In this document: one piece after another, positions 22,551 to 30,745 of the stretch
How the letters are laid out: every line of letters starts with the position of its first letter
How positions within the stretch are numbered: the stretch's first letter is position 1
DNA from: Paenibacillus sp. FSL K6-1096
Lineage (GTDB): Bacteria > Bacillota > Bacilli > Paenibacillales > Paenibacillaceae
Direction: 5' to 3'
Length of the DNA stretch: 64,000 nt
NCBI RefSeq assembly: GCF_037977055.1
Contig: NZ_CP150274.1
Location: 4,588,001 to 4,652,000, forward strand
The notes under the pieces: generated by a model
Databases searched by the model: none
The model's input: only the letters and a program-made list of their open reading frames with translations
Told to the model about the DNA's origin: nothing
Position numbers and translations under genes: made by a program

Positions 22551-24062
22551 ATGGAACAGAGCATTAAGCTCAGGGTGTCGCAGATTGAGAAGTCCTTTCC
22601 GGGGGTTAAGGCGTTAGACAAGATTGACTTCAAGGTGAGAAAAGGCTCGGTGCATGTCCTATGCGGCGAGAACGGGGCGGGCAAGTCGACGCTGATGAAG
22701 ATCATTAACGGCATTCATCAGCCGGACAGCGGCCAGATCTTCATCGACGAGCAGCCTGTGCGGATCAGCAACCCGATTCAGGCACGCAATCTGGGGATTT
22801 CGATGATTTTTCAGGAGCTGAATTATGTGCCGGAGATGACGGTGGAGGAGAACATCTTCCTGGGCAATCTGCCGGTAACGCGGCTGGGGAAGGTGGACTG
22901 GAAGCAGGTGAGACAGCGGACAACGGAGCTGCTGCGTGCAGAGAATCTGCCGTACTCGCCGACCACACTGCTCAAGGACCTGACGGTATCTGATATTCAG
23001 ATGCTGGAAATCATGAAAGCGATTTCGTATAAGGCAGAGATCATTATCATGGATGAGCCGACCTCGGCGATTACCCATGAGGAGGTCGAGAAGCTGTTCG
23101 TGAAGATCAGGGAGCTGCAGGCCCGCGGGGTCAGCATCATCTACATCTCGCATAAGTTGGACGAGATTTTTCAGATCGCAGATGAGATTACGGTGTTCCG
23201 GGACGGAACGGTGGTGGATAGCCATCCGAAGGAGAAGCTGGATATCGAGACGGTCATCTCCCTGATGGTCGGCCGCAAGCTTACGAACACCTACCCGAAG
23301 GAAGAGGTGGAGGCCGGGGAGACACTGCTGAAGGTAGAGAATCTGAGCGGTCCCGGGGGCTACCGGAATGTGAGCTTCCACGTGCGCCGGGGCGAGATGG
23401 TCGGCTTCGCCGGACTGATCGGCGCAGGCAGAACCGAGGTGATGCGCTCGCTGTTCGGGCTTGATCCTATCGCCTCCGGGGAGATTTACATAAAGGGACA
23501 GAAGGTGAACATCCGCAATGTGGAGCAGAGCATCAGGCACGGTATGGTCATGCTCTCTGAGGACAGACGCCGGTACGGGATTATTCCGATGCGGTCTGTG
23601 AAGGAGAATACGACCTTGTCTTCCCTGAAAAGCATCTTCTACCGCTTCCGGCATCACAGCAAGGTCGAGCAGGACATCGTATCGGAGCTGTTCCAGAAGA
23701 TGCGGGTGAAGACGCCCTCCATGGACACCGTCATCGCTTCCTTAAGCGGGGGCAACCAGCAGAAGGTGCTGCTCGCCAAGTGGATGCTGCTGAACCCGGA
23801 CATTCTGATTCTGGATGAACCAACGCGGGGCATTGATGTCGGAGCCAAGTTTGAAATCTACAAGCTGATGACCGAGCTGGTCAAGGCGGGCAAGGTGGTC
23901 ATTATGGTCTCCTCCGAGCTGCCCGAGCTGCTGGGCATGTGCGACCGGATCTATGTGATGAATAAGGGGACCATTACCGGAGAGATCAGCCGGGAGGCGT
24001 TCTCCCAGGAGCAGATCATGAAGTATGCCACCGGAACGATTACATCGAATGAGGTGAACTGA
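22551..24062 (+). CDS. Sugar ABC importer ATPase, RbsA/MglA type
   Basis: The 503-residue protein carries two fused ABC domains, as is normal for the CUT2 (ribose/galactose) class. ATG 22551 is chosen because GGGAAGGGG lies 6 nt upstream; TTG 22521 is an in-frame alternative. The first domain has Walker A GENGAGKST and Walker B 'IIIMDEPTSAIT'. The second has the usual degenerate Walker A (GLIGAGRTEV), signature 'LSGGNQQKVLLAKW' and 'ILDEPTRGIDVG'. It powers uptake with the permease that starts 1 nt after its stop and the binding lipoprotein downstream. It is followed by a polyol dehydrogenase, so a pentose or polyol is the likely cargo; the substrate is not shown by sequence. Confidence 0.94.
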   Translation: MEQSIKLRVSQIEKSFPGVKALDKIDFKVRKGSVHVLCGENGAGKSTLMKIINGIHQPDSGQIFIDEQPVRISNPIQARNLGISMIFQELNYVPEMTVEENIFLGNLPVTRLGKVDWKQVRQRTTELLRAENLPYSPTTLLKDLTVSDIQMLEIMKAISYKAEIIIMDEPTSAITHEEVEKLFVKIRELQARGVSIIYISHKLDEIFQIADEITVFRDGTVVDSHPKEKLDIETVISLMVGRKLTNTYPKEEVEAGETLLKVENLSGPGGYRNVSFHVRRGEMVGFAGLIGAGRTEVMRSLFGLDPIASGEIYIKGQKVNIRNVEQSIRHGMVMLSEDRRRYGIIPMRSVKENTTLSSLKSIFYRFRHHSKVEQDIVSELFQKMRVKTPSMDTVIASLSGGNQQKVLLAKWMLLNPDILILDEPTRGIDVGAKFEIYKLMTELVKAGKVVIMVSSELPELLGMCDRIYVMNKGTITGEISREAFSQEQIMKYATGTITSNEVN

Positions 24063-24063
24063 A

Positions 24064-25107
24064 GTGAAAGAGATGAATTGGAGCCAATTCTGGACCACCT
24101 TTAAAAAAACATACAGCATCTACCTGGTGCTGCTGGCCTTGTTTATTGTCTGTTCCTTTGCCAACCCGAACTTTCTGTCGGTCAACAACCTGACCAATAT
24201 CTCCACCCAGCTTGCGGTTACCACCATTCTGGCCTTCGGCCAGACCCTGCTGATCATCAGCGGAATGCTTGATCTGTCGCAAGGCTCAGTGCTGGCGCTG
24301 TCCGGAGTGTTCGCCGTATCCGCCTACAAGTCCACCGGCTCCTTCACCGTCGCTATCGCGGTCGGCATTGTGACCGGGGTGGTATGCAATATCGTCAATG
24401 CGGTTATGGTCAGCACCTTCAAGACACCGCCGTTCATTGCCACGCTGGCGATGCTGACCATGGCCCGCGGGGTGGCCCTGCTGTTCACGAAGGGGCAGAA
24501 CATCCTGCAGCTCGGGGACTTCACCGTACTCGGTCAGGGCTCCATCGGGGTAATTCCCATCCCCGTCCTGTTCCTGGTCGCCTTCGCTATCATCACCTGG
24601 TATATCCTGCGGCATACCCGGTTCGGCCGCGCGTTGTTTGCGGTCGGCGGCAACGAAGAGGCGGCGACCGCCTCCGGGATCAATGTCTCCCGGGTCAAAT
24701 ACACCGCCTTCATTATTAACGGGATCTTCGTGGGCATCGCCGGAATTCTGTTCATGTCCCGGGTCAACGCCGGGCTGCCTAACGGCGCAATCAACTATGA
24801 ATTCACCGCGCTCACTGCAGCTATCATCGGGGGAACAAGCTTTTCCGGGGGGATCGGTTCAGCGGGCGGCACCCTGGCCGGGGCCTTCATCGTCGGCTTC
24901 CTCGACAACATTATGAACCTGACCAATGTCGATTCGTATATGCAGCAGATTATCCGCGGGGCGATCATTGCGCTGGCGGTCATCTACGACATCCGCTCCA
25001 AGAACCGCAGAACGAAGAGCACGCTCGGCAGAATCGAAGATAAGCGCGGCAAGAACGGCAAGAGCAGCGGCCGCCCGGGGGAGCCGGGGCCGGGACTCAC
25101 GGGCTGA
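24064..25107 (+). CDS. Sugar ABC importer permease, RbsC type
   Basis: The 347-residue membrane protein begins with GTG immediately after the ATPase stop; GAGGTGAACTGAA serves as RBS. It has about nine or ten hydrophobic segments and the family motifs 'NVLSVNNLTN'-like start (FLSVNNLTNISTQLAV), 'AVGGNEEAATASGINVSRVK' (the cytoplasmic EAA-like loop) and 'ALTAAIIGGTSFSGGIGS'. It forms the channel for the CUT2-class importer. The C-terminus is extended by a basic, glycine-rich tail (about 30 residues, 'KNGKSSGRPGEPGPG') not usual in the family. It is in the same operon as its neighbours. Confidence 0.93.
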   Translation: MKEMNWSQFWTTFKKTYSIYLVLLALFIVCSFANPNFLSVNNLTNISTQLAVTTILAFGQTLLIISGMLDLSQGSVLALSGVFAVSAYKSTGSFTVAIAVGIVTGVVCNIVNAVMVSTFKTPPFIATLAMLTMARGVALLFTKGQNILQLGDFTVLGQGSIGVIPIPVLFLVAFAIITWYILRHTRFGRALFAVGGNEEAATASGINVSRVKYTAFIINGIFVGIAGILFMSRVNAGLPNGAINYEFTALTAAIIGGTSFSGGIGSAGGTLAGAFIVGFLDNIMNLTNVDSYMQQIIRGAIIALAVIYDIRSKNRRTKSTLGRIEDKRGKNGKSSGRPGEPGPGLTG

Positions 25108-25188
25108 CGGCAGCGCACTGACAAGCGGAAGACCAGGCCACCGGATTAAACAGCCCTGCTGTTTAAAATAAAAAAAAGGGGAAATACC

Positions 25189-26190
25189 ATGAAAAAAATA
25201 TCGTTCACCTTGGTTTCGCTGCTGCTCATTCTGGGGCTGCTCGCCGGCTGTGGCAATAATAAGGCGGATTCGTCTGATTCGGGAGGCGGGGGCAACAGCG
25301 GCGGAGAGAAAGTGTATAAGGTCGCCTATATTGCCCGTGCGCAGTCTGACTCTTTTGCCGCCTGGCTGGCTAATGCGGTGAAGGAGGAAGCAAAGAAGTA
25401 TCCGAACATCAAGCTGGAGGTCTTCGACGGGCAGGCCAGCGACGATAAAGAGAACTCCATGATCGAGAATGCGATCACCAACAAGTTCGACCTGGTCATT
25501 GTTCAGCCGAATAACGGCGAGGCGCAGAGACCATATGTGGAGAAGGTCATCAAGGCCGGACTGTTCGCGATCACCACCAATGCCCGGATTACCGGAATTG
25601 AAGGCGCCTCCAGCGTGGACGCTGATCCCTACGAGCAGGCCGGGGTGAATGCGCGCGCTGCGATTGACCAGATTCCCCAGAATGCCAAGGTGGTCGTCCT
25701 CAACGGCCCTTCCGGCAACTTCCATGCGGATAAGCGCAGAGAGAGCTGGCAGAAGGAATTCTTCGAGAAGCGTCCGGACGTGCAGATTGTCGGCGAGCAG
25801 ATTGCCAACTGGAACAAGGATGAGGCCATGAAGTATATGGAGGACTGGGTGCAGGCGAATGACAAGATCGATGCTGTCATCTCTATGAACGACAATATGA
25901 CGGCCGGTGCGATTGAAGCGGTCAAGGATAACCCCAAGTTCAGCGGCATGCTCGCGTATGGCGTAGACGGCACAGCGGAGGCGTTTCAGCTCATCAAGGA
26001 GGGCAAGATGACCTCGACTTGTCTGCAGAATGCTTTTGAGCTGGCGGAGAAGCTGCTGGATACAAGCAACAAGCTGCTGACCGGCGCGGAGAAGCAGATC
26101 GACACTGACATCGGCAACCCGCTGATCACCAAGGATAACGTGGATGAGTACATCGAATTGCTGGAGAAGGCCGAAGCGCTGAAAGAATAG
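25189..26190 (+). CDS. Sugar-binding lipoprotein of the CUT2-type importer
   Basis: This 333-residue lipoprotein has a signal peptide ending in the lipobox LLAGC (Cys near residue 21), then a Ser/Gly linker. A type I periplasmic-binding fold follows (KVAYIARAQSDSFAAWLAN, 'NKFDLVIVQPNNGEAQ', 'VVVLNGPSGNFHADKR', 'DAVISMNDNMTAGAIEAV'). It captures the substrate outside the membrane and delivers it to the permease. The RBS is AAAAAGGGGAAATACC. An 80-bp gap separates it from the permease gene, without a clear terminator. Its position is after the permease, unlike many rbs operons. Confidence 0.93.
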   Translation: MKKISFTLVSLLLILGLLAGCGNNKADSSDSGGGGNSGGEKVYKVAYIARAQSDSFAAWLANAVKEEAKKYPNIKLEVFDGQASDDKENSMIENAITNKFDLVIVQPNNGEAQRPYVEKVIKAGLFAITTNARITGIEGASSVDADPYEQAGVNARAAIDQIPQNAKVVVLNGPSGNFHADKRRESWQKEFFEKRPDVQIVGEQIANWNKDEAMKYMEDWVQANDKIDAVISMNDNMTAGAIEAVKDNPKFSGMLAYGVDGTAEAFQLIKEGKMTSTCLQNAFELAEKLLDTSNKLLTGAEKQIDTDIGNPLITKDNVDEYIELLEKAEALKE

Positions 26191-26240
26191 AGAGAGAATG
26201 CGGAATCACTGAACCCAATGTTCCTGAGGAGGAGAAACGG

Positions 26241-27281
26241 ATGAAGAACAGAGCTTTTTATATGACGGATCTGCAAAAAATGCAAATGAGAGACATTGAT
26301 ATGCCCGTAGCCCGGGAGGGCGAGGTCATTGTGAAGCTGGAGTATGTCGGCATCTGCGGCTCGGATGTGCATTACCTGGAGTATGGCCGGATCGGCGATT
26401 TCGTGGTGGACGGGGATTTCATTCTCGGGCATGAATGTGCCGGTGAAGTGGTGGAGCTGGGTCCGGGTGTGAAGCATCTGAAGCTTGGTGACCGGGTGGC
26501 CCTGGAGCCTGGGGTGACCTGCGGTCAATGTGAATTCTGCAAGAGCGGCAAGTACAACCTCTGCCCGGATGTGCAGTTCCTGGCTACGCCGCCTTACCAT
26601 GGCTGTCTGATGGATTATATGGCTTTTCCGGAGAACATGGCCTTCAAGCTGCCGGATAATGTGTCTTCCGAGGAGGGCGCGCTGGTGGAGCCGCTGGCGG
26701 TGGGGCTTCATGCTGCCGCGCAGGGCGGAATCAAGCTGGGGGACCGTGTGGTGATTCTTGGCGCGGGCTGTATCGGCCTCGTTACCCTGCTGGCCTGCAA
26801 GGCTTACGGGGCTACCGAGATTGTGGTCGTCGACATCATTGAGAAGCGGCTGGAAGCGGCAATGAAGCTGGGAGCTACGCGGGTGATTAACGCCAGACAG
26901 GAGGATGTGCTGGAGGCGATTGCGGCCTGGACGGATGGTGCGGGTGTGGATAAGGTCATCGAGACGGCAGGCAGCGAGCACACAGTGAAGCAGACCCCCT
27001 ATCTGGTCAAAAGAGGCGGAACCATCGTTCTGGTCGGCCTGGCTGCCAAGGATATCATCGACTTCGACTTCATGCAGATTATGTTCAAGGAAGCCGACAT
27101 CAAGTCGGTCTTCCGCTACCGCAACCTGTATCCCGCAGCCATTGGCGCCATCGCAGACGGCAAAATCGACGTCAAAGGCATCGTCACTCACGAGTTCGAA
27201 TTCGAGGACACGCAGAAGGCGTTCGACTTCGTTATCCACAACAAGGAGGATGTGGTGAAGGCCGTCATTAAGATGGGCTAA
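26241..27281 (+). CDS. Zinc-dependent polyol dehydrogenase (sorbitol/xylitol type)
   Basis: This 346-residue medium-chain dehydrogenase oxidises a sugar alcohol with NAD. The catalytic zinc ligands are visible: Cys in 'VGICGSDVHY', His-Glu in 'ILGHECAGEV' and the later Glu in 'GALVEPLAVG'. The structural zinc Cys cluster is 'CGQCEFCKSGKYNLC'. The Rossmann motif is 'VVILGAGCIGLVTLLACK' and the acidic 'VVVDIIEKRL' favours NAD. It is most like sorbitol or xylitol dehydrogenase. It is preceded by GAGGAGGAGAAACGG and is the last gene of the importer operon, so it probably acts on the imported compound to give a ketose. Confidence 0.93.
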   Translation: MKNRAFYMTDLQKMQMRDIDMPVAREGEVIVKLEYVGICGSDVHYLEYGRIGDFVVDGDFILGHECAGEVVELGPGVKHLKLGDRVALEPGVTCGQCEFCKSGKYNLCPDVQFLATPPYHGCLMDYMAFPENMAFKLPDNVSSEEGALVEPLAVGLHAAAQGGIKLGDRVVILGAGCIGLVTLLACKAYGATEIVVVDIIEKRLEAAMKLGATRVINARQEDVLEAIAAWTDGAGVDKVIETAGSEHTVKQTPYLVKRGGTIVLVGLAAKDIIDFDFMQIMFKEADIKSVFRYRNLYPAAIGAIADGKIDVKGIVTHEFEFEDTQKAFDFVIHNKEDVVKAVIKMG

Positions 27282-27321
27282 GCGGCTGCAGGTGAACGGT
27301 GAGTATGTAGCGCTGGATGAA

Positions 27322-27348
27322 TAGTGACAGTAGTGACAGTAGTGACAA
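27322..27348 (+). repeat. Three 9-bp direct repeats
   Basis: TAGTGACAG occurs as three tandem copies (the third ends in A). It is a short slippage-type repeat in the gap before the xylanase gene. Confidence 0.8.
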
Positions 27349-27370
27349 GTGAGCTATAGCTGAGCGTTGA

Positions 27371-27397
27371 GCTGCCCCGTTCCGGGGCGGCTTGTTT
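27371..27397 (+). terminator. Probable terminator of the polyol operon
   Basis: GCTGCCCC, loop GTTC, GGGGCGGC, then TTGTTT. The T-run is weak. Confidence 0.55.
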
Positions 27398-27577
27398 GGC
27401 ATTGGGGGGAACACAAGCTGAAGCAGCAAATTAGGAGCAAATGTTAGTCCGCCGCCACGGAAATTTCTCGGATTTTCTCAACTTGCTTCCCGCAAGAGTA
27501 AAAATTTCGTCGATTCTACCCAAAAATTTCATAATACCTATAAAAATTGGGGTTGGACCTTTAGTTTGCAGAGAGAA

Positions 27578-27592
27578 ATGTAAACGCTTACC
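27578..27592 (+). promoter_or_regulatory. cre site in the xylanase promoter region
   Basis: ATGTAAACGCTTACC matches the CcpA cre consensus at every fixed position except the last. A TATAAT lies at 27596-27601, so the site would fall in the promoter spacer and allow glucose repression. The rest of the 27281-27745 gap shows no convincing gene. Confidence 0.65.
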
Positions 27593-27745
27593 GGATATAA
27601 TCAACTCGAAAGGAGGACAAGACAAAATATGGGATATAGCTCAGGATAAGTTATATTTCATCAGAAGAAGCGAGAGGGCAGTGTATGGCGGGGAAAGGCA
27701 AACAGAAATGCTGTAACCAACAAATTATACACGGGAGGTATTTGT

Positions 27746-28378
27746 ATGTTTAAGTTAAGCAAAAAAGTTCTGACGGTAGTTATGGCAGCCACTATGAGCT
27801 TCAGCGCATTCGCAGCGACTGCAGGTGCAACAGATTATTGGCAGAACTGGACCGATGGCGGCGGAACCGTAAATGCAGTTAACGGAAGCGGCGGCAATTA
27901 CAGCGTAAACTGGTACAATACCGGCAACTTTGTAGTAGGTAAAGGCTGGACTTACGGATCACCGAACCGGGTTATCAACTATAATGCGGGGGTCTTCGCG
28001 CCTTCCGGTAACGCCTACCTGACCTTATACGGATGGACCCGGAACTCCCTCATTGAATATTACGTCGTAGACAACTGGGGAACGTACAGACCAACTGGCG
28101 ATCATAAAGGTACAGTGTACAGCGATGGCGCCACCTACGATATCTATCGTACAATGCGTTACAACGCTCCTTCCATTGACGGAAATGCTACGTTCCCGCA
28201 GTACTGGAGTGTAAGACAATCCAAACGGCCAATCGGAAGCAATGTCTCGATTACGTTCAGCAACCACGTGAACGCCTGGCAGAGCAAATCGATGTATCTG
28301 GGAAGCAGCTGGTCCTACCAGGTATTGGCTACCGAAGGATATCAGAGCAGCGGCTCTTCCAACGTAACAGTGTGGTAA
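27746..28378 (+). CDS. xynA: Secreted endo-1,4-beta-xylanase, GH11
   Basis: This 210-residue enzyme cuts the xylan backbone outside the cell. A signal peptide (MFKLSKKVLTVVMAATMSFS, cleavage near AGA-TDYWQ) is followed by a complete GH11 jelly-roll: TDYWQNWTDGGGTVNAVNG, 'GNYSVNW', 'PSGNAYLTLYGWTRN'. The catalytic nucleophile Glu is in 'LIEYYVVDNWG' and the acid/base Glu in 'LATEGYQSSG'. Length and both catalytic residues are intact, close to Bacillus XynA. The RBS is GGGAGG at 27731. An upstream cre site and its position after an importer and polyol dehydrogenase suggest coordinated hemicellulose use. The polyol link is inference. Confidence 0.96.
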   Translation: MFKLSKKVLTVVMAATMSFSAFAATAGATDYWQNWTDGGGTVNAVNGSGGNYSVNWYNTGNFVVGKGWTYGSPNRVINYNAGVFAPSGNAYLTLYGWTRNSLIEYYVVDNWGTYRPTGDHKGTVYSDGATYDIYRTMRYNAPSIDGNATFPQYWSVRQSKRPIGSNVSITFSNHVNAWQSKSMYLGSSWSYQVLATEGYQSSGSSNVTVW

Positions 28379-28438
28379 CGGACAAGCTAAACGCCACTTT
28401 GCCGGTTCCGGCAGTGGCAGGGCTCAGCTAGAGAGGGC

Positions 28439-28484
28439 TAAGGCCGGCCGGGTGGATGGACAAGCTGCCGGCCTTATTATTTTC
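28439..28484 (+). terminator. Terminator after the xylanase gene
   Basis: TAAGGCCGGC pairs with GCCGGCCTTA, followed by TTATTTTC. A second GC-rich hairpin (GCCACTTTGCCGG/CCGGCAGTGGC) lies just upstream at 28392-28418. Confidence 0.7.
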
Positions 28485-28543
28485 GCGCATAGATTGGAGC
28501 TGCAAGCCTGTACCTTGCCCAACTGTTCAAAGGAGAGGGTTCC

Positions 28544-29389
28544 ATGAGACGAACATTAATGATGCTGTGCATAGCCGTCACGGTAATTGCCATCACTGCC
28601 TGCTCGCAGGACAAGCCTGCCAAGGATGAGCGCTTAGTACGGGTTGAGGGCGGTGCCTTCAAAGACACGAAATCCAATTATTACGGGAAGGGTGTGACCC
28701 TTCAGGACTTCTACATCGGTAAATATGAGGTGACCCAGCAAGAATGGCTGGAGGTTATGGATACGAATCCTTCCCAGTTTCAGGGGGAGAATCTGCCGGT
28801 AGAGAGCGTAACCTGGTATGATGCCATAGAGTACTGCAATGAGCGGAGTGTGAAGGAGGGGCTGGACCCTTATTACACGATAGACAAGAACAAGGTCGAC
28901 CCGAATAATACAAGCGACCGGGATTTCATGAAATGGACTGTAACGGCCAATGAAGGGGCGGACGGGTACCGTTTGCCGACAGAAGCCGAGTGGGAATATG
29001 CAGCAGGCGGAGGGCAGAAGAGCCAGAGCAATCCATACAGCGGGAGCAACAATGTGGAGGAGGTGGCGTGGTACTGGAGGAATTCCGGGGACCAATACCT
29101 GACCGGGGATTGGAACTGGCCGATTATCGAGAGCAACCATAGCCAGCCCAAAGCCGGCGGCCTCAAAAAGGCCAATGAGCTGGGACTGTACGATATGTCA
29201 GGCAACGTAAGGGAATGGTGCTGGAACTGGTACGGAGAACCGGACAGCAAGACCGGAGCGCTCCGGCTGGTGAAAGGCGGCGGCTGGATCGGCGGGGAGG
29301 AAAGCTCCGAAATCTCCTTCCGCGGACAGTATGAGCCGAGCAGCCGGGGAAATGATCAGGGGTTTCGCGTGGTGCGCAGTGCTAAGTAG
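28544..29389 (+). CDS. FGE/SUMF1-domain lipoprotein
   Basis: This 281-residue protein has a lipoprotein signal (MRRTLMMLCIAVTVIAITAC, Cys near residue 20) and a formylglycine-generating-enzyme-like fold. The motifs are 'FYIGKYEVTQQEWLEVMDTNPS', 'LPVESVTWYDAIEYCNERS', 'GYRLPTEAEWEYAAGGG', 'GLYDMSGNVREWCWNWYG' and 'GGSW'-like 'GGGWIGG', ending in 'GFRVVRSAK'. True sulfatase-activating enzymes carry a C-terminal pair of copper-binding Cys; here the expected region (SFRGQYEPSSRGNDQGFR) has none, so it is probably a binding or structural member of the family, not an active oxidase. No sulfatase gene is nearby. It is located on the outer face of the membrane. Confidence 0.88.
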   Translation: MRRTLMMLCIAVTVIAITACSQDKPAKDERLVRVEGGAFKDTKSNYYGKGVTLQDFYIGKYEVTQQEWLEVMDTNPSQFQGENLPVESVTWYDAIEYCNERSVKEGLDPYYTIDKNKVDPNNTSDRDFMKWTVTANEGADGYRLPTEAEWEYAAGGGQKSQSNPYSGSNNVEEVAWYWRNSGDQYLTGDWNWPIIESNHSQPKAGGLKKANELGLYDMSGNVREWCWNWYGEPDSKTGALRLVKGGGWIGGEESSEISFRGQYEPSSRGNDQGFRVVRSAK

Positions 29390-29543
29390 GGCAAGGCCAA
29401 GCTGACACCGCTCAAGCTATAGGCAGTAACTGAATGAACGATGGGCATCCCCTTCGGGCACTTTCCGGTCTGCTTTTGTCTAAGGATGAGAGGATTGGAG
29501 AGGCATTGAAGGGGATATTGTTTTGAGGGAAGACTAGCTGGAT

Positions 29544-29798
29544 TTAGCAGGTTAACTCACCGATTCGTACTTCATCAACAGTCTTCTGAAATGTGTATTC
29601 ATCACCGCCGATTCCAAAGCTACGGACAAGTCTATCGCCATTCTCAAATTTGATGCCTAGTTCAGAAACTATGTCAGAGGACAGAAGAGAGTGGGCAGCC
29701 CCTGTATCTATGATTAGATTATCTAACATTAAGGAACGCCCTCTAAAGTTAATAGTCATCGATGTCTGAAGTAAGCCGGACATGAACTCAATCTGCAT
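29544..29798 (-). CDS. Retropepsin-like aspartyl protease domain, probably truncated
   Basis: The 84-residue product starts at ATG 29798 (MQIEFMSGLLQTSMT), with AGGAGCAGATAAG upstream. The active-site motif 'LIIDTGAAHSLLSSDIV' is clear, followed by 'RSFGIGGDEYTFQK'. Clan AA single-domain proteases are usually 120-140 residues and continue to a second conserved hydrophobic-Gly motif. Here the frame stops after 'VRIGELTC', so the C-terminal half is missing. It is translationally close to the gene before it (1-nt gap). I infer a shortened or decaying gene. Such domains normally act as dimers; activity of this form is doubtful. Confidence 0.65.
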   Translation of the reverse strand: MQIEFMSGLLQTSMTINFRGRSLMLDNLIIDTGAAHSLLSSDIVSELGIKFENGDRLVRSFGIGGDEYTFQKTVDEVRIGELTC

Positions 29799-29799
29799 C

Positions 29800-30042
29800 T
29801 TATCTGCTCCTATATAAAGGATAATTTCTAAGCTCGACTGTGATATTCTCCTGCCCGGTATGATATACAATATTATTATTCTTGCAGTTCAGTAAAAGCC
29901 GGGTAGCTTCGTCAGGATCTTGAATGGCACGGATTAGGGCGACATCATCAATATACTCTATGTTATGTTGGGTATGGGAATCCAGTATTTCAAGCAATAC
30001 ATATTGATTGGGATATATTGAACGAACCTCTTGCCATTGCAT
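29800..30042 (-). CDS. Small conserved partner of the retropepsin-like gene
   Basis: The 80-residue product is MQWQEVRSIYPNQYVLLEIL and onward, with an acidic, beta-rich composition and no membrane segment. The start is ATG 30042, about 11 nt after AAGGA; a GTG at 30051 is only 2 nt from it. The stop is 1 nt before the ATG of the retropepsin-like gene, so the two form an operon. This pairing of a small protein of unknown function with a one-domain aspartyl protease recurs in Firmicutes to my knowledge. No function is assigned. Confidence 0.7.
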   Translation of the reverse strand: MQWQEVRSIYPNQYVLLEILDSHTQHNIEYIDDVALIRAIQDPDEATRLLLNCKNNNIVYHTGQENITVELRNYPLYRSR

Positions 30043-30141
30043 TAAGATCACATCCTTGTAATTAGCTTGTTTCTAATAATTATACCCCACTGTCGTCCAG
30101 TTGGACATGAGTGGCGGCAATAAATCAGGCCTCCTATTCTG

Positions 30142-30669
30142 CTAGTCTAGAGCCTCCGGCAGGTTCTTTTTCCACTTGCGGAGCTTCGCACGGAAGGTCT
30201 GGAACGGGGCGGCGGAGTTGATGTGAATCCACCGGGCCATCGGCCAGTTGGCCTTGGTTCCGGTCCATTGGCGTGCGCCCTGGATGAATAGCTCCTCCTC
30301 CGTCAAGGTGGCGATCCATTCCAGCCACTGCTGCTCCTTTTGCCGGAATAATTCGCGCAGCTCAGACAAGGAATACTCGGCATAGGTTCTATAGAAGGAT
30401 TGATACATTCCCCCCAGCGCATTCCACTTATACCCCTCAGCAGGCATCTGGACCGTCCGCCCCGCCAGCTCATCCCGCTCCCATCCCATCACCAGCCCCA
30501 GCCATCCGAGCTGATAAGCGATGATTTCGGCCGGGGTTTTATCCACCTCGGGAATTCGGGTATCCTTATAGGTGTCGTTAATACCATCGAACTCAGCATC
30601 CAGCAGCAGGTACAGGGTATGAATCTTGTCTATTAGCTCCTGCCTGGACGCATATTCATAGCTTGCCAT
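30142..30669 (-). CDS. ClbS/DfsB family four-helix protein
   Basis: This 175-residue protein matches the ClbS/DfsB (DinB-like) group: 'SRQELIDKIHTLYLLLDAEF' in helix 1, 'TPAEIIAYQLGWLGLVMGWE' with the family's helix 2, 'GYKWNALGGMYQSFYRTYAE', and the conserved 'WTGTKANWPMARWIHINSAA' plus 'RAKLRKWKK' ending. ClbS protects against colibactin in E. coli; most members have no assigned substrate. The RBS is AAGGAGTGATTGT upstream of the ATG. It is a lone gene. Confidence 0.88.
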   Translation of the reverse strand: MASYEYASRQELIDKIHTLYLLLDAEFDGINDTYKDTRIPEVDKTPAEIIAYQLGWLGLVMGWERDELAGRTVQMPAEGYKWNALGGMYQSFYRTYAEYSLSELRELFRQKEQQWLEWIATLTEEELFIQGARQWTGTKANWPMARWIHINSAAPFQTFRAKLRKWKKNLPEALD

Positions 30670-30745
30670 AATACAATCACTCCTTATACTTGTGTTATAC
30701 CACAGGCCTGTGACAGCAGCCTGTCAAGTTTAATGGAAGCGAAGC

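Noticed and set aside
27441..27716. 91-residue frame upstream of the xylanase gene
   Set aside because: It covers the cre site and promoter region, has no RBS and resembles no protein I know.
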